Below are positions 7,974-16,063 of a stretch of DNA of 64,000 bases, piece after piece. How positions within the stretch are numbered: the stretch's first letter is position 1; every line of letters begins with the position of its first letter. The notes under the pieces were generated by a model. The model saw nothing but the letters and a program-made list of their open reading frames with translations. It ran no database searches and was not told the DNA's origin. This DNA comes from Paenimyroides aestuarii (GTDB taxonomy: Bacteria; Bacteroidota; Bacteroidia; Flavobacteriales; Flavobacteriaceae): NCBI RefSeq assembly GCF_024628805.1, contig NZ_CP102382.1, positions 2,294,001-2,358,000 on the forward strand, in the 5' to 3' direction. The position numbers were made by a program, and so were the translations under genes.

Positions 7974-8822
7974 CTACTTGTTTATTTGTTCCTTCAATAC
8001 CAAAACAGGTACATCGGCATGATATGATAACTGCTTGCTTAAACTGCTTGAAAATATCTTTTCAAAAAAGTTTAAATGTCTTTTCACAATACACATTAAA
8101 TCAATCAGTTGATCATCGATAAAAAAGAAAACGCTATCTTCTAATTTTTCATTTAAAACCGTATGAAAACTTACGTTTGTAGCGTTAAATTCTTTTTTCC
8201 AACTATTTAAAACTTCCATTGCGCTTGGGTTTTCTTTTCGCAAAACATGCAACACTTTAACATCTGCTTTCAAAGCTGCTGCAATTTTAATAATTTGCTG
8301 CAAACCAGCTTTATCACTTTCGCGAAGCATTGTTGCAAAACCAAAATGATTCAAACGTTTAAATGTTGCTTTTTTAGGAACACTTAAAATAGGTATTTCT
8401 ACATTTTCCATTACATGAACGGTGTTTGACCCTAATAGTTTTTTTTCAAAACCCGAGTTGCCATTGGTTCCCATCACAATAAAATCAATATGTTCTTCGG
8501 TAATTATTTTTTGCAGAATTGTAAGCAATATACCTTCTTCAAAAATAAAAGTGAGTGGTATATCGCCGCAATTCAACTGTTCTGCCACTGCTCGCAGTTT
8601 AGGAACCTCTTTTTTATAAGTATCAAAATGATTCAACTCAATAGAAGTGTAAACACTTTGAATCAGTTCTGGTTGACCTGCTGAAGTAGTTGAAATAATA
8701 GGCATTTCGTAGGTGTTCAACACATAAATTTCTGCATCAATACTTTGTGCTAATTTCAACGCATATACAAAAGCGTTGCTGGCAGTTTCAGAAAAATCTG
8801 TTGGGAAAAGAATCTTTTTCAT
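7974..8822 (-). CDS. Universal stress protein with two Usp domains
   Basis: A 282-residue tandem UspA protein. The first domain begins MKKILFPTDFSE and ends with the nucleotide-binding pattern GTNGNSGFEKKLLGSNT (G-x2-G-x9-G-S/T), near residues 138-154. The second domain, from about residue 160, lacks the full G motif and is shorter, as is usual in flavobacterial tandem Usp proteins. Such proteins bind ATP and are induced under starvation, oxidative or anaerobic stress. The gene is convergent with the permease gene (three-base gap) and divergent from mnmE. Confidence 0.88.
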   Translation of the reverse strand: MKKILFPTDFSETASNAFVYALKLAQSIDAEIYVLNTYEMPIISTTSAGQPELIQSVYTSIELNHFDTYKKEVPKLRAVAEQLNCGDIPLTFIFEEGILLTILQKIITEEHIDFIVMGTNGNSGFEKKLLGSNTVHVMENVEIPILSVPKKATFKRLNHFGFATMLRESDKAGLQQIIKIAAALKADVKVLHVLRKENPSAMEVLNSWKKEFNATNVSFHTVLNEKLEDSVFFFIDDQLIDLMCIVKRHLNFFEKIFSSSLSKQLSYHADVPVLVLKEQINK

Positions 8823-8916
8823 GGCATTAAGGTTGTTGGTTTTGCTGATAGGAAATTACAAAAAAAAATGTAATCATCAAACTATTTTCCCTAAACAAAT
8901 AGTCGAAACATTTTAT

Positions 8917-8949
8917 ATTGGTAGAATTTATAAACTTGGCGTAACTTTG
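8917..8949 (+). promoter_or_regulatory. Promoter for mnmE
   Basis: TAACTTTG at 8942-8949 fits the -7 box TAnnTTTG, with ATTG at 8917-8920 as a possible -33 box 21 bases upstream. It lies 18 bases before the mnmE start chosen here, which supports that start over the longer frame from 8776. Confidence 0.5.
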
Positions 8950-8967
8950 CTATTCAATTCTTTTTTT

Positions 8968-10368
8968 ATGATTTTAAACGATACAATAGTTGCTTTAGCT
9001 TCGGCTTCGGGTGCAGGTGCCATAGCCGTGATACGGGTTTCTGGTCCAAAAGCAATAGAAACAGTTGCAAACATATTTCGTTCGGTGAAGGGTAAGGATC
9101 TTTTAAAACAGAAATCGCACACCTTGCATTTAGGTTATGTTGTAGAGAATGAAAAGGTTATGGATCAGGTTTTGGTATCCTTGTTTAAAGGTTCCAATTC
9201 TTATACAGGCGAGCCAACCGTTGAAATTTCGTGTCATGGCTCAACATTTATTCAACAAGAAATCATACAATTATTGTTAAGGAAAGGTTGCAGAATGGCC
9301 ACGGCAGGTGAATTTACCATGCGTTCTTTTTTAAACGGAAAAATGGATCTATCACAAGCCGAAGCAGTTGCCGATTTAATTGCATCAGACAACGAAGCAT
9401 CGCACCAAATAGCCATGCAGCAAATGCGCGGCGGTTTTAGTAACGAAATAGCCAAATTGCGTGAAGAACTGCTAAATTTTGCATCGTTAATCGAATTAGA
9501 ACTCGATTTTTCAGAGGAAGATGTAGCGTTTGCAGACCGCACAGCTTTTCGAAATTTAGTGGATCGCATTCAATTTGTACTTAAACGATTAATTGACAGT
9601 TTTGCCGTTGGAAATGTGATTAAAAACGGAATTCCTGTAGCAATAGTTGGCGAACCAAATGTGGGAAAATCTACGCTTTTAAATGCATTACTAAATGAAG
9701 AACGTGCCATTGTATCAGACATTGCCGGCACTACCCGCGACACGATTGAAGATGAATTGGTGATTAATGGAATTGGGTTCCGATTTATTGATACTGCCGG
9801 AATTCGAGATACAAAAGACGTAGTGGAAAGCATCGGAATTAAGAAAACGTTCGAAAAAATAGAGCAAGCCCAAGTGGTTTTGTATCTATTTGAAAGTTTA
9901 AAGTTTAAAGTTCAAAGCTCGGAATACATTATAGAAATTGAAAAAATAAAAAATCAATTTCCGTTAAAACCTTTGGTTGTTGTGATCAATAAAATGGATT
10001 TGCTTTCAGAAGATGAAATTCAAACGATTAAAAAACAACTTGAACCTTTAAACGTTAAGCTTGAAACCATTTCTGCAAAAAATAAAATGGGCATTGAAGA
10101 ACTGAAAAACACCCTACTATCTTTTGTGAATACAGGTGTGTTGCGAAACAATGAAACTGTAATAACCAATTCGCGCCATTACGATGCATTGCTTAAAGCT
10201 TTAGAAGAAATACAAAAGGTGCAGTACGCGCTAGATATGAACATATCTGCCGACCTTATGGCAATCGACATTCGCCAAGCTTTGTACTATTTTGGAGAAA
10301 TTACTGGCGAAGTAACAAATGATGAATTGTTGGGGAATATTTTTGCGAATTTCTGTATTGGAAAATAA
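8968..10368 (+). CDS. mnmE: tRNA modification GTPase MnmE
   Basis: A 466-residue enzyme that, with MnmG, adds the carboxymethylaminomethyl group at the wobble uridine of certain tRNAs. The N-terminal formyl-THF-binding domain starts MILNDTIVALASASGAG. The G domain has the P-loop GEPNVGKST at residues 228-236, DTAG, and NKMD. The C-terminus ends in the invariant FCIGK, including the conserved cysteine. The frame opens 64 codons earlier, but the family's usual N-terminus and a promoter box support the start at 8968. In the G domain a run of heptamer-like repeats (AAAGTTT, 9893-9916) is read in frame as SLKFKVQ. Fragments of an integrase lie just downstream. Confidence 0.95.
   Translation: MILNDTIVALASASGAGAIAVIRVSGPKAIETVANIFRSVKGKDLLKQKSHTLHLGYVVENEKVMDQVLVSLFKGSNSYTGEPTVEISCHGSTFIQQEIIQLLLRKGCRMATAGEFTMRSFLNGKMDLSQAEAVADLIASDNEASHQIAMQQMRGGFSNEIAKLREELLNFASLIELELDFSEEDVAFADRTAFRNLVDRIQFVLKRLIDSFAVGNVIKNGIPVAIVGEPNVGKSTLLNALLNEERAIVSDIAGTTRDTIEDELVINGIGFRFIDTAGIRDTKDVVESIGIKKTFEKIEQAQVVLYLFESLKFKVQSSEYIIEIEKIKNQFPLKPLVVVINKMDLLSEDEIQTIKKQLEPLNVKLETISAKNKMGIEELKNTLLSFVNTGVLRNNETVITNSRHYDALLKALEEIQKVQYALDMNISADLMAIDIRQALYYFGEITGEVTNDELLGNIFANFCIGK
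9893..9916 (+). repeat. In-frame 7-base tandem repeat inside mnmE
   Basis: AAAGTTT occurs twice in succession, followed by AAAGTTC and AAAG. The repeat encodes part of the loop ESLKFKVQSSEY between the G3 and G4 motifs of MnmE. Similar TTTAAAGTT repeats are familiar from intergenic DNA of flavobacteria (from memory). Confidence 0.6.
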
Positions 10369-10519
10369 ATATAGTTTTCTTTAGTAAGATTTACTTTCTT
10401 TTAGTTGATTATCAAATATTTATGTTTGATAGTCATTTTCTTTTTTATACTTTAGCCATACTTTTGTAACAACTATTGTACAACCGATTGTACAAAGTTT
10501 TACATATAAATTTATAAAT

Positions 10520-10765
10520 ATGAAGTTTTCTGTTAAACAAAAAAAAATCATCTGAAGGAAAAATTAGTTTGTATATTGAGACGTACAAAGGATCTCACAT
10601 TTATGAAGAAGGAAAACGTAAACACATCAGAGAATTTGAATTCTTAAAACGGTACTTACATGAAAACCCAAAAAATCCTAAGGAAAAAAAGAAAACAAAG
10701 AAGCACTTGAGTTTGCTGACCAGGTTCTAACAATTAAGAAAGCGGTAGATTTTGCAGACTTCTAA
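10520..10765 (+). pseudogene. Tyrosine-recombinase N-terminal fragment (integrase relic)
   Basis: From ATG 10520 the translation reads MKFSVKQKK. After a frameshift in the A-run at about 10539-10547 it continues SSEGKISLYIETYKGSH, EEGKRKHIREFEFLKRYL and HENPKNPKEK. A second shift in the A-run near 10684-10690 gives ENKEALEFADQVLTIKKA and a stop at 10763-10765. This order is typical of the Arm-DNA-binding N-terminus of Bacteroidota mobile-element integrases. The catalytic domain is absent. With two frameshifts and no catalytic part it is dead. It lies 150 bases after mnmE, whose 3' end is an integration site for some genomic islands in other bacteria. Confidence 0.7.
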
Positions 10766-10804
10766 AAGCATACAGTTCATTACAGAATAGTTTTCAAATG
10801 CGTT

Positions 10805-11050
10805 TTACTTTTCCAACATTTTCATTCTAATTTCTTCCATAAACACAAATAGTTTTCTCTTCCTTCTGTTGTAACCACTTCGTTCAATTTTAGATACAAT
10901 CTCAAAAACCTTTTGTTTTTATAAAAATTTGATGTTCAAAGTCAATCGATTTATATTCAGCCAAAATAATGAAGATAGTTAAATTGAAATCAGATAGTTT
11001 AGGTTTAACGGGTTTAAAATTAAACTCTTTTAATTTTATATTATAAATTG
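10805..11050 (-). pseudogene. IS982-type transposase N-terminal relic
   Basis: On the minus strand, one frame (about 11050 down to 10902) reads IYNIKLKEFNFKPVKPKLSD followed by IILAEYKSIDFEHQIF. This resembles the N-terminal PKLSD...AEYxxIDSExQLF pattern of IS982-group transposases. After a frameshift near 10905-10915, a second frame (10918-10805) reads VSKIERSGYNRRKRKLF and EEIRMKMLEK, which fits the next part of the same family. The DDE catalytic part is missing. It belongs to a different subgroup from the intact IS at 31.6 kb. Identified by recalled family pattern only. Confidence 0.6.
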
Positions 11051-11286
11051 TTGTCTTTATTTTCGGGAGTATTATAGTATAAAATTCTACCATCAAAAGG
11101 TGGTTTATGAATTTCAAATATGTTGTTTTTAGCTTTAGTTAATACAGTAACTTCCTTGTAGGTATTATCGGCTTGAAGTGCTTCAATAGTAAATTTTCTA
11201 TTTTCAGCATCGATACATGTTGTAATATACACAAAGCCTGTTGGTGTTTTTTTAAAATCGTGTTCGGTGAATAATACGGTTTTCAT
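11041..11286 (-). CDS. Small protein, unknown function
   Basis: An 81-residue protein starting MKTVLFTEHDFKKTPTGF, with mixed charge and a predicted all-beta pattern. No signal peptide or membrane segment. It is followed on the same strand by other small genes of similar style, so a minus-strand cluster from 12526 to 11041 is likely. I do not recognise the family. Its stop region abuts the transposase relic. Confidence 0.5.
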   Translation of the reverse strand: MKTVLFTEHDFKKTPTGFVYITTCIDAENRKFTIEALQADNTYKEVTVLTKAKNNIFEIHKPPFDGRILYYNTPENKDNNL

Positions 11287-11327
11287 TTTCTTATTTTTTT
11301 AGAAAGATTTCATTTTGCCTGCTAATT

Positions 11328-11624
11328 TTAATCTATTGGTTTATTCAGTTTAAGTATTATGTTGCTGTTTGCTTGGTGATTTGTAGTTTGTTGATTCGGA
11401 GCAGCATCATCAACAGTGATATCTGGTTCGTAAAATAAATCAAACGAGTAAATCCCGGGAGGTAATGGATTTTCATTTGGTTCATAGGATATTTTACAAT
11501 CCTGCTTTAGCGAATTACCTCTACTAAAAATAACACCGTTTTGTAATTTATTTTGATCTAATCCAAAAAGTTCCACATACACATCAGACTGTGGTTTTTC
11601 ACTGTTTTGCAAGTTATTGTTCAT
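11328..11624 (-). CDS. Small Asn/Gln-rich protein, unknown function
   Basis: A 98-residue protein with N-terminal polar residues, a central LPPGIYSFDLFYEPD segment and an Asn/Gln-rich C-terminal part. The GIYSFDLFYEPD part could be a beta-sandwich strand pair as seen in inclusion-body type or structural proteins, but this is speculation. It lies 41 bases upstream of the 81-residue gene on the same strand. No family recognised. Confidence 0.45.
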   Translation of the reverse strand: MNNNLQNSEKPQSDVYVELFGLDQNKLQNGVIFSRGNSLKQDCKISYEPNENPLPPGIYSFDLFYEPDITVDDAAPNQQTTNHQANSNIILKLNKPID

Positions 11625-11706
11625 AGATGATTTGTTTTATTTTGTTAAACTATAATTGTATCGTATAAAATAAATAAGTGTTTGTTAGCTGCTAAATTTT
11701 TGATTT

Positions 11707-12225
11707 TTATTCTTTGATTATATCTTTTAAAGAAGTTTTTTTATTCAATACATCCGATTTTTTTACTACGGTCATATCTCCATTAAGTTCCAATACCACG
11801 GCACGTACATCCTCAATTTTCTCAATTTTATAACTCCTGATTTCGGCATAAACTTCCTCTTTTGTAATCAGTTCCTTTTGTAGAGCATCGTTTAAAAATT
11901 TTCCATTGTAAAATAAAAGGCTTGGTGTGGAATTAATTACTTTTTCCATTGTATCTGATTTTTTAGCAAGAAAAGCTAATAGGTATTGCAACGAGATGAT
12001 TATAAAAAGACCGGTTAATCCTTCGGCAATCGATACTTTTAATAAAATAATAGACGATAATATAGACCCAAGTGTTACAGATACCACAAAATCGAATGCA
12101 TTTAATTTGGCTAATGTTCTTTTCCCAGATATTTTAATGAATATAAAGAGGCTTAAATACGCTATTGTTCCACAAATTAGTATGTGGTACAAACTTTCCC
12201 AATTTTTGAAGAATAAGTCTTTCAT
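11707..12225 (-). CDS. DUF421 (YetF-like) membrane protein
   Basis: A 172-residue protein with three membrane segments in the first 90 residues, containing the family patterns RTLAKLNAFDFVVSVTLGSI (about residues 35-54) and the following hydrophobic stretch. A small cytosolic domain follows from about residue 100, with the pattern LQKELITKEEVYAEIRSYKI and a conserved AVVLELNGDMTV strand. DUF421 proteins of the YetF type are widespread, often stress- or sporulation-linked, and their biochemical role is not established. Length is somewhat below the 210-230 residues of Bacillus members. Confidence 0.8.
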   Translation of the reverse strand: MKDLFFKNWESLYHILICGTIAYLSLFIFIKISGKRTLAKLNAFDFVVSVTLGSILSSIILLKVSIAEGLTGLFIIISLQYLLAFLAKKSDTMEKVINSTPSLLFYNGKFLNDALQKELITKEEVYAEIRSYKIEKIEDVRAVVLELNGDMTVVKKSDVLNKKTSLKDIIKE

Positions 12226-12316
12226 ATTTTAAAAATATTTGTGAACAAAAGCACTACAAAAGAGCGCTTATGAAGGTTTAAATTCATTTGATAGGATACG
12301 TTTTTATTACGGAATT

Positions 12317-12526
12317 CTATATATTGGGAACGATTTTAAAAGGATTAAATGCGTTAATTCCCTCTAATAATTGATCCCGATCATTACAATTGTACCATTT
12401 TTTTGTGTTGCGGTCAAAAAAAGATAAAACGGTCATGTACACGTTATTTATTCTCCAATTCACCACATAAACTCCTGATTCTTCAGGCTGATTCTCCGGA
12501 TATTTGCTCCATCTTGCTGTTGCCAT
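12317..12526 (-). CDS. Small DUF551-like protein
   Basis: A 69-residue protein starting MATARWSKYPENQPEESGVYVV. The W-x-x-x-P-x-x-x-P-x-x-x-G-x-Y-V pattern followed by W-Y-N resembles the short DUF551 domain found in phage and accessory genes. It is soluble. The match is by pattern only and could be chance. Confidence 0.45.
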   Translation of the reverse strand: MATARWSKYPENQPEESGVYVVNWRINNVYMTVLSFFDRNTKKWYNCNDRDQLLEGINAFNPFKIVPNI

Positions 12527-13138
12527 AATGCTACAAATTTTATAATTAATGTTTCCATATTTTTTCTGGATTTACTTAGTCAATACCTAACATCATCTCT
12601 CCAAAAAACTAAATTGTATAATAATCTATGGGCAAACAATGTTCCATCTTTGCTTATCTTTTGAGTTATAAGTGATTCATTAAAGTAGCACATTTTAAAT
12701 GCTTACTTACTTGTGGTTTTTATATACACTTTGAGAAATCTTTACCTATTGTTCTTTTTTGAGTTATTGGTCAATTTATACATCTTATTTAAAAATAGTG
12801 CTATTTATTTAATATGATTTTTGATTATTTTATAAATAATTATAATTAAAATTGATTTTTATATTGTATTTTAAATTAATAGTGCTTAAAACTACAATTA
12901 GAGCTATATTTTTTTGTTAACTGATTGTTATATAGTTTTTTACATAATAGGTTAAAATGATTTCAATATGTTTTAAACCTTGAACCCCGCCGGATTATTG
13001 GATAACAAAAGCGGTATAAATATCGCAAACGTTCAAGAATTATGGTCTCGATTTTGTATTTAAGTAAACTAGAACAGTATTAATTGATTTGTAATAAAAA
13101 CCACTACCATACTCTTTTTTTAACTAAATATAAAAGTT
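12527..13138. other. 612-base AT-rich intergenic region between divergent genes
   Basis: No convincing open frame or RNA is seen here. The region separates a minus-strand cluster from a plus-strand cluster, so it should contain the promoters of both, but no TAnnTTTG box at good spacing stood out. Short decayed frames in the segment around 12980-13060 (for example one with TPPDYWITKA) could be relics, but I could not assign them. Confidence 0.4.
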
Positions 13139-13327
13139 ATGGATACAGATAAATTAAATTGCAACGACAGTGAAATCTTAAGCAATAAATTTGATAAGGA
13201 ACCTAATTATCTTTCAGGGAAAATCATTGATGGTTTAAACGGAAAATTGTTTAGGAGAGATAAAGTGGCTTATAAACCAGATGCTGACAAAGATAATGAA
13301 TTGGATTATAATGCTAAAAATTGTTAG
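13139..13327 (+). CDS. Small acidic protein, unknown function
   Basis: A 62-residue, highly charged protein (many Asp, Asn and Lys). No signal peptide or membrane segment. It lies 30 bases before the 211-residue gene and begins the stress-type cluster that runs to 15010. No family recognised. The frame is supported mainly by its position and codon use. Confidence 0.45.
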   Translation: MDTDKLNCNDSEILSNKFDKEPNYLSGKIIDGLNGKLFRRDKVAYKPDADKDNELDYNAKNC

Positions 13328-13357
13328 TTCTATCGAACCTACCAAAAAAAATATTTT

Positions 13358-13993
13358 ATGAAACAGGATGATTGGCATACTATACCAATAGAACTGAGAA
13401 AGCGAGTTCCAGAACAGCGAATAGGAAGGTGTACAGACACTTACAGCAGCATAAAAATTGAAGAATGTAATACTTCAGACGCGGTTTATGCCAGTATAAA
13501 AAATAGATTGCTCCATGTGAATAATTGGACACTTTATGCGCATTTAACGAATACTGAATTTATACTATTAGATAAAAATGGTAACAGTTCAGACGGATGG
13601 GCAACTGAAGGTTTTTTTATAAAAATTAGATTTTCTAAACTTCAAAAAATACTTTTTGCTCCGTATGATTTTGTACACATAGCCCAACTAGTTAACGAAT
13701 CAAAAATGGTTGGTGATGCATTAGTTATGCAATTGCGACCGGCACACAACCCCAAGAAAAAAGGAAATGAAATAGACCATTTTTTTACTAGTGAAGCTTC
13801 GAATACATTTATATTGTACCGTGATGCTACTAAGATTTATTTATCAATTCATGGAAGAAACGAACAAATAAATCTCAATGTATCACATGTAGCAAAAAAA
13901 ATACGGAATATCACCCTCGCAACCTTTGGTATTTTAGGTATAAGTAACCTGCAATGGAAATCACTTGCAGAAGGATTGTTAAATTATAAGTAG
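13358..13993 (+). CDS. Conserved-looking soluble protein, unknown function
   Basis: A 211-residue protein with no signal peptide. It has a mixed alpha/beta pattern with several aromatic-rich strands (for example the NNWTLYAHLTNTEFILLDK stretch near residues 51-69). No catalytic motif is visible. It sits eight bases before the DCC-family gene, so it is probably co-transcribed with it. I do not recognise the family. Confidence 0.6.
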   Translation: MKQDDWHTIPIELRKRVPEQRIGRCTDTYSSIKIEECNTSDAVYASIKNRLLHVNNWTLYAHLTNTEFILLDKNGNSSDGWATEGFFIKIRFSKLQKILFAPYDFVHIAQLVNESKMVGDALVMQLRPAHNPKKKGNEIDHFFTSEASNTFILYRDATKIYLSIHGRNEQINLNVSHVAKKIRNITLATFGILGISNLQWKSLAEGLLNYK

Positions 13994-14001
13994 CACAAAA
14001 A

Positions 14002-14400
14002 ATGAATGATATATATATTTTATTATACGATGGCGAATGTGGATTCTGTAATTATTGGGTGAATTGGGTGATGCGTAATGATAAAAAAGGGGTTATCAAC
14101 TTCGCATCTTTGCAAGGAGATTTTGGACAAAATTTTCTTTCAAAAAACAATTTACCTTTAGATAAATTCAACACCTTGTATTTAATTCACCCAAACGGTA
14201 AAACATACAAAAAGTCGGATGCTATTTTAAAAATAGGTAGCTTGTTAAAAGGCTGGTATAAATGGTTTGGTATTTTTAAGATAATTCCCAAAGTAATTCG
14301 CGATAAAATTTATGATTTAGTAGCAAAGAATCGAAAGCACATCCGTACTGATAACTGCACACTACCAACAAAAGAACAACGTGCACGCTTTATTAATTAG
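14002..14400 (+). CDS. DCC-family thiol-disulfide oxidoreductase-like protein (DUF393)
   Basis: A 132-residue protein with the family N-terminal signature YDGECGFCNYWVNWV: Asp followed by Cys-x-x-Cys (C13 and C16). The SDAIL segment near residue 75 and the later RxxxRxH-like pattern are typical too. The family is named DCC after Asp-Cys-Cys. Members are assumed to be thiol-active because of the CxxC, but a physiological substrate is not established. It follows the 211-residue gene by eight bases and precedes a ferritin-like gene, so it belongs to a small oxidative-stress-type operon. Confidence 0.88.
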   Translation: MNDIYILLYDGECGFCNYWVNWVMRNDKKGVINFASLQGDFGQNFLSKNNLPLDKFNTLYLIHPNGKTYKKSDAILKIGSLLKGWYKWFGIFKIIPKVIRDKIYDLVAKNRKHIRTDNCTLPTKEQRARFIN

Positions 14401-14446
14401 TTAGTTAAACTTTTTAGAAATTAAACAATAATTAAAAATTAAGAAT

Positions 14447-15010
14447 ATGAAAAAGGAACAAAAAACAGAAAACCAAAATTCACAAAATACCAGAATGGTA
14501 AGCCCTAAAAGTTCAGCTGCTGAAGGCTTAAGATCCTTGTTTATTGATGAACTAAAGGATATTGTGTATGCCGAGCGAGCGCTCTTAAAGGCATTGCCTA
14601 AAATGGCTAATAACTGTAGCAGCATCAAACTTAAGAAAGCAATTGAAACTCATGTAAATGTTACAGAACAACAAGTGGAACGTTTGCGTAAAGTTTTTGA
14701 TATATTAGATGAATCAGACCGAGGAAAAAAATGTGATGCCATGGAGGGTTTGATTAAAGAAGGAGAGAGTATTTTAGAAGAAACCGAACCAGGTGCGGTT
14801 CGTGATGCTGCCATTATTTCTGCTTCACAAAAAATAGAGCATTATGAAATTGCTTCCTATGGTACTTTAGTAGCATTTGCAAAAACCTTAGGCGAAGAGG
14901 AAGTAGCCTCTTTGCTAGAAGAAACACTGAACGAAGAAAAAGATGCCGATATAACGCTCACGAAAGCAGCTTATAACGACATAAACTTTGATGCCACTGA
15001 GCAGGAATAA
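14447..15010 (+). CDS. Ferritin-like protein of the DUF892/YciE type
   Basis: A 187-residue protein with a Lys/Gln-rich N-terminal tail and then a four-helix bundle. It contains the pattern LRSLFIDELKDIVYAERALLKALPKMA (about residues 28-54, too long to give in full but anchored by DELKDIVYAE), the block KIEHYEIASYGTLVAFAK and GEEEVASLLEETLNEEKDAD. Glu and His residues in these helices are the expected di-iron ligands. YciE-type proteins are induced by osmotic, ethanol or general stress in enterobacteria. A terminator follows 35 bases after the stop. Confidence 0.88.
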   Translation: MKKEQKTENQNSQNTRMVSPKSSAAEGLRSLFIDELKDIVYAERALLKALPKMANNCSSIKLKKAIETHVNVTEQQVERLRKVFDILDESDRGKKCDAMEGLIKEGESILEETEPGAVRDAAIISASQKIEHYEIASYGTLVAFAKTLGEEEVASLLEETLNEEKDADITLTKAAYNDINFDATEQE

Positions 15011-15044
15011 TCTATACAATTAGATGAATCTCCTTAAATAATCG

Positions 15045-15072
15045 AGGCTTAGATTAAGTTCTAAGCCTTTTG
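15045..15072 (+). terminator. Terminator after the ferritin-like gene
   Basis: AGGCTTAGA at 15045-15053 pairs with TCTAAGCCT at 15060-15068, followed by TTTTGCTTT. Confidence 0.75.
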
Positions 15073-15131
15073 CTTTCTTACACGCTCACTATCATAAAAG
15101 CAATGCCATTAATCTTTTTTATCTAAAAGAA

Positions 15132-15280
15132 TCAAAAGAATAGCCAAATGTTTTCTTTTTCAGTATTAACACTTTTTAGAAAAAACGAAGGATTGCTTTC
15201 GGTTAACTGCTTAAAATCTTTATTAAAATGCGATGGATCGTAAAATAAATGATCAAAGGTAAGAGTTCTAAGATTCTTAA
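15132..15280 (-). pseudogene. AraC-family regulator C-terminal relic
   Basis: On the minus strand, a frame ending with TGA at 15132-15134 reads FDHLFYDPSHFNKDFKQL followed by ESNPSFFLKSVN. This matches the last helix-turn-helix of AraC/XylS regulators (pattern GFYDQSHFxKxFKxxxGxxPxxY). The upstream part, towards 15280, does not read as an AraC domain, so only the last 40 or so codons remain. It overlaps a small plus-strand frame at 15249-15473. Confidence 0.55.
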
Positions 15281-15473
15281 CATTTTTGGAATGTTTAATT
15301 GCCTTTCTAAAACGGTGTATGCTTTTGGCAAAACATATGTTACAGATCGTACAGTAAAAAGCTATAAAGAAGCAATTGTGCCCCAGGTTATCATCAATGA
15401 TTTATCAAACACAAAAAATGATGAGGTAATAAAAGCAGCTTGCAACTGGATTAGAGAAAACAAAATCTTTTAA
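15249..15473 (+). CDS. Possible small protein, unknown function
   Basis: A 74-codon frame starting MIKGKSSKILNIF. Its second half, with a KEAIVPQVIINDLSNTKNDE stretch and an AACNWIRENKIF end, looks more protein-like than the first half, which overlaps the AraC relic on the other strand. It may be a real small gene starting at an internal Met, or a relic. Low support. Confidence 0.3.
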   Translation: MIKGKSSKILNIFGMFNCLSKTVYAFGKTYVTDRTVKSYKEAIVPQVIINDLSNTKNDEVIKAACNWIRENKIF

Positions 15474-15588
15474 GCAACATATTATTGTAAGCTTATGGAT
15501 TTATTATTGTTTAAATACTTTCGCTGCACTTAATTAATCCATAAATAAAAAGATATATAGCAAAAACCAAAATTTTAAGTGAACTAAA

Positions 15589-15621
15589 AAGAGGTTGCAG
15601 TTAGAAAACATACAACCTCTT
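15589..15621. terminator. Possible weak terminator hairpin
   Basis: AAGAGGTTG at 15589-15597 pairs with CAACCTCTT at 15613-15621. No clear T-run follows on either strand, so termination is uncertain. Confidence 0.35.
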
Positions 15622-15862
15622 AATTAACCAAAAAAAACACTTATGAACTGCAAATATAATCATTTTATATGCATGCATATAATTTTTAACTCATTTTTTT
15701 TTCTATCAGCGCAGTAGCTTGAAAAGCAGTAATTAGCTATCTTCACAATACCTGTTCAAAACTACATTTAAAGTGTATTTACATGAAAGTTAGTGTTTTA
15801 TAATTTTGAAGGTGTAAATATGGATTTTTTTTACCTGCTGTGCATTTAGCAGAAATAAATTT

Positions 15863-16063
15863 TTATTTTGTTTTAACTTCTTTTAAAACGTAAAAATTCA
15901 GATATTGAATCGATAATTGAGAAATTTCAGTTTTAATGCGCTTTCTAATTTTAGATTTTGTTTTAGAAAATTGTAGAAAAGTATATTGATTTTTTCTCAT
16001 AGGAACGGAGAGTTTAACCTCGAAATAATGGAATAAATCTTCCTGAATATTTTGCTGATGCAT
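15863..16063 (-). pseudogene. IS982-type transposase C-terminal relic (probable)
   Basis: A 66-codon frame containing VKLSVPMRKNQYTF, then RKRIKTEISQLSIQYLNFYV. This resembles the IS982-group C-terminal pattern LEIPMRKNQK...RKRIETLFSQLxDQF...QYLNKFV, with the stretch after QLS deleted. The remaining 60 or so residues lack the DDE motifs. It matches a different part of the protein than the relic at 10805-11050. Assigned from recalled family pattern only. Confidence 0.45.

Noticed and set aside
8776..8967. Longer start for mnmE
   Set aside because: The extra 64 residues do not look like protein, overlap the uspA start region and are inconsistent with the family N-terminus and the promoter box at 8942-8949.
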